Shown: positions 55,991-64,000 of the stretch, one piece after another
How the letters are laid out: every line of letters begins with the position of its first letter
Numbering within the stretch: the first letter of the stretch is position 1
NCBI GenBank assembly: GCA_003707065.3
Contig: PPXM03000004.1
Span: 620,001-684,000, forward strand
Reading direction: 5' to 3'
Length of the DNA: 64,000 nucleotides
Source: Trigonopsis variabilis
Taxonomy: Eukaryota > Ascomycota > Trigonopsidomycetes > Trigonopsidales > Trigonopsidaceae
Made by a program: the position numbers and the translations under genes
Notes under the pieces: model-generated
Database searches by the model: none
The model's input: only the letters and a program-made list of their open reading frames with translations
Told to the model about the DNA's origin: nothing

Positions 55991-58180
55991 ATGGGTGTTC
56001 TATCTAAGCCTAGCTCTATTCTGCTTGGGCTTTTTGGCGATCCCAAGCGGTTGAAAACTCAATATTTCAACAATAGAAAGGTGATTCTGCGAGTAGTTTA
56101 TTGTTCTTTCTTTGTTGCTTTGGCTGGACGAGCGCGAGCGTCAATTTTGGATCAAAAAGAACGCAGTGAACGAAATCAGCGAACGCTAGAACAGGAAAAC
56201 GGATTAATTCAAGCTGGAAAGGAAGAGAATGAGCGAAGAAAAAGCGAATCGGGAGAAATCAATCTGATATTCCTTCGCCGCTTACTACGCCTATTAAGGA
56301 TAGTCATTCCAAGCGTTAAAAGTCGAGGGTTTATATTAATTATTCTTGATAGTATCTGTTTGGTTTTCAGGACCATGATATCATTATATATTGCGACGCT
56401 CGATGGAAAGATTGTTAGTGCCTTAGTACGAGGAAAAGGGAAAGATTTCTTACTCAGAGTCATCTGGTGGGTTATGATGAGCGTTCCTGCGACATATGTC
56501 AATAGCATGGTAAGTTACCCATATGGTGTTTTCTAATAGTTCTAGTTGGTTTATCTGCAATGCAAGATGGCCTTACACTTCCGGACCCAATTAACGGAAC
56601 ATATTCACGACATCTACTTATCTCACGATAGCCTTGCCATGTTCTATGCAATTCATAATCTAGATGATAGAATAAAGAACGCAGATCAACTTATAACTGT
56701 TGACGTCCGGCGATTTTCTTCTACACTGGCTGGCCTCTACGCTAATCTGGCAAAACCGACACTGGACATCTGCCTCTATAACTGGAAATTATCTAAAACT
56801 ATAGGTGGAGAAGGTCTTTTTATTATCGGCTTATTAGTTCAACTATCTGCGAACTTTCTGCGAGCAGTAACTCCTCCTCTGGGAAGATATGTAGCACAAG
56901 AGGCGAGGCTTGAAGGCGATTTCCGATATTTGCATTCACATGTTATAGAATGGGGAGAAGAAGTCGCACTACTTCATGGAGAACCGATAGAGAAGCACAC
57001 ATTGGACCGCAGTTATTTTGCATTGATCAAACATATCAACCGAGTCCTGAGGAGGAAACTATATCATAACATAACCGAAGATTTTGTCATTAAATATGTT
57101 TGGGGCGCTTTAGGACTTTGTCTTTGTGCGATTCCTGTCTTCATCACCATCCCCACTATTCCTGGGGCTTCTAATTCTGGATCACGCACTGAGGCTTTTG
57201 TAACTAATAGACGGCTTCTTACATCTTCATCAGATGCCTTTGGGCGGATAATGTTTAGTTATAAGCAGATTGCCCAGTTAGTTGGGTACACTACGCGCGT
57301 TTGCGAGTTATTGGAAGTTATGGATGATATCAGCGCTGGGAAATATCAAAAGGTGCTAGTAAGCTCGTCAGAAAGTGCATCTGAACAGCACAAGACTCTT
57401 TTGAGTCAAACTGGAATTGTGAAGGAAGGTGGCGAGATTGCTTTTCACAATGTTCCCATTGTCTCACCTAATGGTGATTTATTAGTCGATAAGTTGACGT
57501 TTCAGCTGCCTAGAGGCCGAAACCTTTTGATTATTGGACCGAATGGTTGTGGCAAGTCGTCCCTCTTCAGAATCCTCGGAGGACTTTGGCCAGTCCATGG
57601 AGGAGTAGTTATAAAACCGCCTCCTGAGTGTATTTTTTATATTCCCCAGAGACCTTACCTCTGCCGTGGTAACTTACGAGAACAGGTTATATATCCAGAT
57701 ACCGAAGATGATATGGAGACACGGGGAGTGACTGACAGAGATCTGACTCAGATTTTGCAGGTGATCGAGCTCCAAGATCTAGTTGCTTCTCTACCTTATG
57801 GGTGGGATACTGAACAGGAGTGGCGAGACACACTCTCGGGCGGTACCCAGCAGAGAATCGCGATGGCTCGACTTTTTTACCACAAGCCCGAGTATGCGAT
57901 CCTGGACGAGTGTACTTCGGCCGTGTCATTAGATATCGAGCGCATAATGTATACACATGCGAAGAATCTGGGCATTTCGCTCATGACTGTTAGTCACAGG
58001 ACAAGCTTGTGGCAGTATCATGATTTACTTTTACAGTTTGACGGACGTGGAGGATACACATTTGGCGATCTTGACGCAGAGAAGAAATTGAAGGAGTACG
58101 AGGATCATCAGGAGGCACTCATGAAGAATGAAGATGCCAAGAAGGAAGAAGTTGCCAATGAGAGCGACATTAAGAGATGA
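55991..58180 (+). CDS. Peroxisomal ABCD-family half-transporter (Pxa1/Pxa2 type)
   Basis: Two exons, 55991-56509 and 56546-58180, with a 36-nt intron; 717 aa from the first ATG. The N-terminal membrane domain has at least five helices and the peroxisomal EEA-like motif [16 protein letters not shown]. The C-terminal ATPase has Walker [21 protein letters not shown] (about residue 503), signature [19 protein letters not shown] and Walker [16 protein letters not shown], the ABCD-specific form. Such half-transporters pair (Pxa1 with Pxa2) to import long-chain acyl-CoA into peroxisomes for beta-oxidation. The partner is not in the window. An upstream exon is possible. Confidence 0.9.
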
Positions 58181-58491
58181 GCATGAATAATGGTGTACTG
58201 GAGCGAAAGGTTTGCAAGACAGGGCGTATTAGACTAGAAAGCAGGCGTAATCATGGCTAGCATGCACAACAGTATTGTCGTCCTCTCTGAAAGGAGGGAA
58301 ATAAAACGAAGATGTAAAGTAAGCATGGAAACAAGTGATAGCATAAGCTCTAGCCTTCCCTAGACAAAAAGGAGCACTCGATCGAACACGTGCGCTGCTG
58401 AAGATCCTGTTGCCGAGCAAGCAACCCATCTATCAAAACTGTATCGGAACTCAGTTGGGTTCGACGTTTATCCACCCGGTGGGCCGAAAAG
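58181..58491. other. Spacer before the AIG1-like gene
   Basis: About 310 bases, no supported feature. It holds the 3' end of the transporter gene and the next promoter. Confidence 0.6.
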
Positions 58492-59151
58492 ATGACCGCC
58501 GCTAAGATTGGAGAGATCATCTTCCATGCTGGGGCATTATATACTCTTGTGTGGGCGTATGGTAACATCCAGGAGTTTCCACGTCTTGCAGAGGACGGCT
58601 CGATGGTGTATCCTGGACGCACAGCTTATTTAACGATCTTGTCTCTAGTGGCTTCTATCTTCACCTTTATCCTTGCATTATTCGCAGATCTCACAGGGTC
58701 GAAGAGCCTAGTCGATATGAAAACTACACTGAGTACGTTTGTGACGCCGCTGGAGGTCCTGGTGTCGATTCTCTATTGGGGACTCAGCGCCATCAAGAGG
58801 AATTCGGTGGTCCCAAGTACTATAGTGATTCCATTGCATGTTGATATAGGTTTTCATCTAAGTCCCGCGGTTGTCTTACTTTTGGATACTATGTTGTTCT
58901 CTCCTCCATGGACTCTATCTGCCAGTGCAGCTGCGGTCGGATATACGATATTTGCTTTAGGGTACTGGGTATGGCTCGAATATGTCCATTTCGAGCTAAA
59001 AATCTATCCTTACCCGATTCTCACGGTGATGACGCATCAGCAGCGAGCCGGGTTGTTCGCTCTTTCGGGAATGATTGCTTTCGCTTCTTTTCTCGTGGTA
59101 CGCAAGATGTGTCAAAGATCCGTGACATCGAAGAACATCAAATCAGATTAG
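58492..59151 (+). CDS. AIG1/FAR-17a-like integral membrane protein
   Basis: Intronless, 219 aa, ATG 58492. Six hydrophobic segments are visible. The conserved pair of this family can be seen: a Thr in STFVTPLEVLVSILYWGLS and a His in IGFHLSPAVVLLLDTMLF. In AIG1 and ADTRP these are the nucleophile and base that hydrolyse fatty-acid esters of hydroxy fatty acids. The tail is basic and cytosolic. Fungal members are little studied; a lipid hydrolase in the ER is the best guess. The frame is compact and follows the transporter in the same direction, but there is no sign of co-transcription. Confidence 0.7.
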   Translation: MTAAKIGEIIFHAGALYTLVWAYGNIQEFPRLAEDGSMVYPGRTAYLTILSLVASIFTFILALFADLTGSKSLVDMKTTLSTFVTPLEVLVSILYWGLSAIKRNSVVPSTIVIPLHVDIGFHLSPAVVLLLDTMLFSPPWTLSASAAAVGYTIFALGYWVWLEYVHFELKIYPYPILTVMTHQQRAGLFALSGMIAFASFLVVRKMCQRSVTSKNIKSD

Positions 59152-59428
59152 ATAACATTATAGAGTAGATGATGTGGATTTGTCATCGGATGGATAGGGC
59201 TGGCTGGTCCACGCTATCTGTGGAACAGGGAGAACTAATCAATCAGCTGTTGATTGAATTGTATAAGATCTGGGTTCGGATAGGAAAAGCGTAGAGTAAA
59301 CTCAAGTTAAGAACGAGGACCTACAAATTATGATTCTACTCTAGTCTAGATAAGGTAAGGTTCATGTCGTAGACACCAGATAGGAGGGACCCAACGTTCG
59401 ACCCTTACCGCGTCAACAACGGGACTTG

Positions 59429-62400
59429 ATGCCTACTCAAGTCTCGTTATCCAAGTTTTTCTCAAAAAAGCCTCCATCTGAATCTAATCAGGACGATAGC
59501 AAAAGTTCCATTGATATCGTCGACTGCAAAGACCCGAGCGCTAATGAGAATGCAAGGGTAGAAATTCAGAAGGACAGTGAAGGTCCACAACCACGAGAAA
59601 CAGATCTAGGCATTGCAGAAGAGCTTCGAAAGGATAATCCAAAACCTGGAGAGACCCCAAAGAAACGCGCGAGTGTTCTGGATCAATATCGAAATGGAGC
59701 ATCTAAACGGTTGAGAATACAGAATGATACCAGGCATGATTTGTATGTCCAAAAGCTAGGTGGGCAGAATATAGTGGGACGGTACAATTCAGATACTATG
59801 GAACGGGAAAATGCTAATGAAGGTGATGAAGATAACCCTGAAGAGAGCGAGGGCGAAAGCGGAAAGAGTCGAGGAAGGAGCCAGTCAAAGTCCAAGAAAG
59901 GTACAAAGTTGACACCTTTGGAACAACAGTTTATAGAATTTAAACGAAAGAATATGGAATTGGTGCTTATGATTGAAGTTGGATACAAGTACAGGTTTCT
60001 AGGCACGGATGCCCATGTGGCCTCTAAAGCATTGGATTTGTTTCTCGTTCCAGGTCGAACAGATCTGGACGGTGATGGAGGGCAGCGCTTCGCCTCGGCA
60101 TCAGTGCCAACTCATAGGTTGCATATTCATATCAAGCGACTTATTTCTAAAGGATACAAGGTGGGAATAGTCGAACAGACGGAGACTGCAGCTATAAAAG
60201 CAGCTTCAGCCAACAGATCAGGACCTTTCAAACGGGAATTAACTCAGGTTTATACGAAGGGAACCTATATTGACGATATCTTCACCACCTCGGAACAAGC
60301 AAACGATCAAGCTATCTTATGCCTTTATGAATCGGGTTCTAAAATCGGAATCTTATCCGTTACACCTTCAACAGGCCAAATCGTCTATGATTATTTTGAT
60401 GACAATTTCCTTCGGTCTGAGTTGGAGACTCGTTTATTCCATCTGGAACCTTGCGAGTTACTCGTTATTCAGCCTATAAGCGAGTTGACAAATAAACTAT
60501 TATCATATTACATAAAACAGACCTCTGCAAGCGTTGAAAAAGTGCCTATCATATCATCAGATGAATCCAAAGCTGAAATCCTCAGTCATTATGAGACATT
60601 TCAGTCATCCCAGGAATATCAGAATTCTCTCAACCTCGTCCTCGATCTACCCTCTCCTATTCAGATTTGCCTTTCGGTTCTCATCCGATATCTTTCCAAG
60701 TTTAGACTATCAGACCTTTTTAATCCTTTCAGTCGATTTGCTGCCTTTACTGAAAATCAGACAATGATCCTCAACGCAAATACTTTGACTTGCTTAAACA
60801 TATTCTCTAGCCCAGATTCTGGCCAAAAAGACAGCCTTTTCTGGACCATAAATAACACACAGTCTAAGATGGGTTACCGAGTTCTGCGATCTTGGTTAGC
60901 TAAACCGCTAACCGATCCTGGCCAATTGAACCAGCGCCTCGATGCTATAGACTATATTCGCTCTTCACCAAGCCAAAAGTTCTTAGATTTGATCAAGTTA
61001 CTTTCGCGGCTGCCTGACCTTGACAAAGGTCTTATTAGGATCCTTTATGGGCAATCTTCCACCAAAGAAACCTTGCTGATTTTGCGCGGATTCGAAAATA
61101 TCTCGAACTTTGCACTTGTCTCTTCTACGGAGCACTCGAATATAAAATCCAGCACAGTTAAACAATCTCTGATTGATCGCGCGTTCTCTTCTTTAGCACC
61201 AGCGAAAATTGTTTGTGACTATCTATCTTTATTCGACCACCAAGCAGCTTTCAATAATAATCTTCAGGACTTATTTCCTGATCATCGCCATCCGGAAATC
61301 CAACAAGCTCGTTTGGCCATTGAAACCGTCAAAGGTGAGCTACAAGAACATTTGAATGAGCTACGATCCTTTCTAAATCGTCCTACGCTCAATTACTCAA
61401 CAGTTGCTAATATTGAATACCTGATTGAACTGCGAAACACAGAAGCTAGACGCGTCCCGAAGACATGGATCAAGATGAGCGGAACTAAGACGGTGTCGAG
61501 GTTCCATAGTCCTGAAATAATTTCTCTTTTGCGTCAACTTGAGCGTCATAGAGAGGAATTGGTATCAGCATGTCAAATGGAATATAAGCGCTTGTTGTTG
61601 GACATCAGTCAGCACTATTCCGTCTTGCGTAATGCTTCTCAAGCTGTGGCTCTACTCGATGCAATCAATTCGTTGGTTTGCTTTTCTCAACAACCTCGCC
61701 ATGTCCGTCCAGTTTATGTGGATACTTGTACTCTGGATTTTGTCGCTGGCCGACATCCGACTATTGAGATTGCTTTACAGGGCCAATACGTGCCAAACGA
61801 CACCCACCTTGGTGATCCGGTCCGGACAATGGTTCTTACAGGTCCAAACATGGGTGGAAAATCCCTTTATGTTCGTCAGACGGCTGTGCTAGCCATCTTG
61901 GCTCAGATAGGATCCTACGTTCCGGCTGACAAGGCCACTGTTGGTATGCTGGACGCTATATACACTCGAATGGGGGCGTACGATAACATTATTAGAGGCG
62001 AGTCTACCTTCATGGTCGAATTGCACGAATGCTCCGATATTCTACGAAATGCTAGTCCTCGTTCCCTAGTCATCCTCGATGAAATTGGACGAGGAACTGG
62101 TACAATGGATGGAGTTGCTATAGCATATGCTGTACTAGACTATATCACAACTCAGAATCAGTCTCTCTCTCTATTCATCACCCACTTCCCCTCTCTATGC
62201 GCTTTCGCTAAGGTCCATCCCAAGATCGTGGACAATTATTACATGGACTACATGACATCCGGATCAGGGGACGACGAACGAGTGACTTTCCTTTACCGCG
62301 TCGTCCAAGGCGTAGCCGAGCGATCTTATGGGTATGGTAATTTGACTCTGTTTGCACTAACTCTTTAGCTTTAACGTGGCTCGTCTAGCAGATCTACCGC

Positions 62401-62615
62401 TTGAAATCATTCAGAGGGCATCCGAAAAGGCCGATCAGCTCCGACACATCATCCACACGAGACAGCTTAGAGCCTGGTACAGTAGTGACATATGACCTTC
62501 TTGCTGACCTAATAGGATTTTTGACGCTTGTCATCTTTTTCATGACCTTTCTAGGAACCCTCATATGGATCCTAAGCAATTTTTGGGCCTTCTTGATCGC
62601 CTGGATGCGAGCTAA
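59429..62615 (+). CDS. MSH3: MutS homologue 3, mismatch repair
   Basis: Three exons: 59429-62331, 62369-62476 and 62516-62615; introns of 37 and 39 nt; 1036 aa. The N-terminus carries a PCNA-binding (PIP) box, QVSLSKFF (residues 4-11), then an acidic linker. The mismatch-binding domain starts at LTPLEQQFIEFKRKNMEL, and SASVPTHRLHIHIKRL belongs to the Msh3 type. The ATPase has TGPNMGGKSLYVRQTAVLA (about 804), STFMVELHECSDIL and VILDEIGRGTGTMDG. Splicing restores ERSYG/FNVARLADLPLEII and adds a conserved-looking end QFLGLLDRLDAS. With Msh2 it forms MutS-beta, which repairs insertion-deletion loops. Without splicing the protein would stop after YGNLTLFAL. Confidence 0.94.
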
Positions 62616-62704
62616 TAAATGTATACTATCACGAAGCAATGTCACTCCTACGTGTCCAGTACATGTTACATGATTGACCCATTCAATATACACAACGCCA
62701 TCCT

Positions 62705-64000
62705 TCAATTGTCGCCATCATTGTCATTCATGCGAAGCACGTTGCGGACCGACAAGACAAATTTGTCTGTATCTGCGACCGCTACGAGCTCGGGAGCGTT
62801 CCAACCTAAGATCGCCAGGACCTCGTCAGCCGACTGATACAGCCGGTGCTCGACGTGCTTGAGAATACCAAGAACAACCCGTAATAAAAACCAATCGCCC
62901 TCAAATAACATAATATCCCATATTCTGACCGCAGTGTCTAGCGGCAAATGCATCAACAGTAGAGGCGTCAACAGTGGTTCGAGATAGCTTTCTGGCTCGA
63001 GCTCAATAGTTTGAAAATGTTGGCTGAGACTTGTAAGTTTAGCAGCAAAAACTTCCGAAAAAGATTTGCTGAACTTCGATAACATGGCCTCATTCTGAGA
63101 ATGTAATGTCGACAAGAAAGGCCGGTTGAGCAAATTGGCTATACAGATAAAAGCATCCTGAGACTCAAAATGTAATAGCAGTACGCCTCCGATCCGATTA
63201 AGTCCCGCGACATAGCCGATGTTGGTCTGATAAAATGCATAGGCACAAAGAAGATCGTACAGCTTCTCGTGATAGGGCTGGCCTTCTTGAAAAAGGTGTA
63301 AGTCCTGGAACGTCGACGCTACCCCTTCATGAATGGCCTCAAATAGATGTCGATTTTGTACAGTATCAATCGATTCCGAGTCCTCATGTTGCTGGCATTC
63401 GCCTTCAGCTTCTCTAGCTCGCTCGAGTGCTAATCTATATGTTTCAGGAGTTAATTTCAAACCATTACCGATCTGTTTCTGCCATACTTGGCTTCTAAAT
63501 TTCGGAGGCACACCTCTCCACCACAGTTCTCTAATTCTGGGTTCCAAAATCGCCTTCTCAAAATTCGGCATCACATAATCAGTCCAGAGTTCCAGATCGG
63601 CTTGTTTGAATCTTTCCTCCTTCTTGCTTAATCGCTGTCGTTCCTGGATCTTTCGTTTTTCAATTTCCAATGAATGCCGCATGAGCTTCTTATACTCCCG
63701 AAGATGTTTCTTTTCATCTGTCTTGTTTTTGGGAGGAAGCCAATTAGGTCTAGTGCGAGACAAAAACGCGGCCCGCTCCGAAGAGATCGGCACCATGTCA
63801 TCCAAAAGGACCGTAGGAGGAGGCAGTTTAACCTTGTTCAGACCAGAGCCATTACTGGACGTGCTAGATACTATTGATTCGAGTTCAAACGGAATTTGAT
63901 TAGAGTCAACATTAGCTAAAGCCATTTTTTCAAATTCAAAAGACAAATGCTGAGCGTCATCGGATAGGTCACTGAGCCAAGTTGTAGCTGACGAATGCTT
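62705..64000 (-). CDS. TBC-domain RabGAP, 5' end beyond the window
   Basis: The frame is open from the stop at 62705 to the window edge (64000), so the true start may lie outside; the first ATG inside is 63925. At least 406 aa. The N-terminal part is charged helix (KNKTDEKKHLREYKKLMRHS). The TBC domain (roughly the last 280 residues) shows ELWWRGVPPKFRSQVWQKQI, TNIGYVAGLNRIGGVLLLHF and LPLDTAVRIWDIMLFEGDWF. Usual TBC fingers are IxxDxxR with arginine and YxQ with glutamine. Here the counterparts appear altered (NIGYVAGLN replaces the YxQGMN core), so GAP activity is uncertain. It is nearest in style to TBC1D12/14-like proteins. Convergent with MSH3. Confidence 0.8.
   Translation of the reverse strand, partial: KHSSATTWLSDLSDDAQHLSFEFEKMALANVDSNQIPFELESIVSSTSSNGSGLNKVKLPPPTVLLDDMVPISSERAAFLSRTRPNWLPPKNKTDEKKHLREYKKLMRHSLEIEKRKIQERQRLSKKEERFKQADLELWTDYVMPNFEKAILEPRIRELWWRGVPPKFRSQVWQKQIGNGLKLTPETYRLALERAREAEGECQQHEDSESIDTVQNRHLFEAIHEGVASTFQDLHLFQEGQPYHEKLYDLLCAYAFYQTNIGYVAGLNRIGGVLLLHFESQDAFICIANLLNRPFLSTLHSQNEAMLSKFSKSFSEVFAAKLTSLSQHFQTIELEPESYLEPLLTPLLLMHLPLDTAVRIWDIMLFEGDWFLLRVVLGILKHVEHRLYQSADEVLAILGWNAPELVAVADTDKFVLSVRNVLRMNDNDGDN

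Overview
The window is gene-dense nuclear DNA of a fungus. It holds about 33 protein genes on both strands, uses the standard code, and shows no recognisable tRNA, rRNA, transposon, virus-like element or CRISPR array. A Crz1-type zinc-finger factor, a Pbs2-type HOG MAPKK, an Rxt2 subunit of Rpd3L, Sgm1 and Dbp3 point to Ascomycota. The beta-tubulin has stretches that I recall as fission-yeast-like ([10 protein letters not shown], a [12 protein letters not shown]-type segment, and a C-terminal exon rich in acidic residues and tyrosine). Together with the very small introns this suggests Taphrinomycotina or an early-diverging ascomycete. That placement is an inference of moderate strength.

The main structural theme is splicing. 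I could place 54 introns by restoring family-conserved protein sequence across the junctions. Nearly all are 31-45 nt long, with a CTAAC/CTGAC/CTAAT-like branch site close to the acceptor. About one in five acceptors is AAG or GAG rather than YAG. Many genes are invisible or truncated if only open reading frames are read: RXT2, PFD5, ATX1, the N-termini of UBA3, PRP46 and VPS33, and the C-termini of TERT, YPC1 and MSH3. UBA3 needs a 6-nt internal exon and a 5-nt first coding exon. RidA has a 33-nt intron without a stop codon. VPS33 has a GC-AG intron.

Layout. 1-6 kb: CRZ1, ATX1, a RhoGDI, an unknown protein, and GDH1. 6-8.2 kb: a long non-coding divergent region. 8.2-13 kb: a CtIP/Sae2/Ctp1 DNA-end-resection factor, COX5 and GCN5. 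14-20 kb: a sulfate permease, with a CYS3-type motif upstream, and PBS2. 20-28 kb: HTS1, VPS33, UBA3 and COQ6. 28-33 kb: a CaaX-tailed unknown protein, the golgin SGM1 preceded by a decayed copy of part of its own 5' end, and CCC1. 33.7-36.8 kb: a complete six-exon telomerase reverse transcriptase gene. 37-43 kb: DBP3, an alkaline ceramidase, a 61-aa coiled-coil protein, PRP46 and PFD5. 43-50.6 kb: ORC1, TRAPPC11 and RXT2. 51-55 kb: beta-tubulin, ARG1 and RidA. 56-64 kb: a peroxisomal ABCD transporter, an AIG1/FAR-17a membrane protein, MSH3, and the start-truncated TBC RabGAP at the right edge.

Neighbours are mostly unrelated housekeeping genes, as expected for a eukaryote. Loose themes are genome maintenance (CtIP, TERT, ORC1, MSH3), amino-acid and sulfur metabolism (GDH1, ARG1, HTS1, sulfate permease), metal handling (ATX1, CCC1), and Golgi/endosome traffic (VPS33, SGM1, TRAPPC11, the TBC protein). 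Exon coordinates were read by eye from sense-strand splice signals and checked for phase; none has been tested against RNA.
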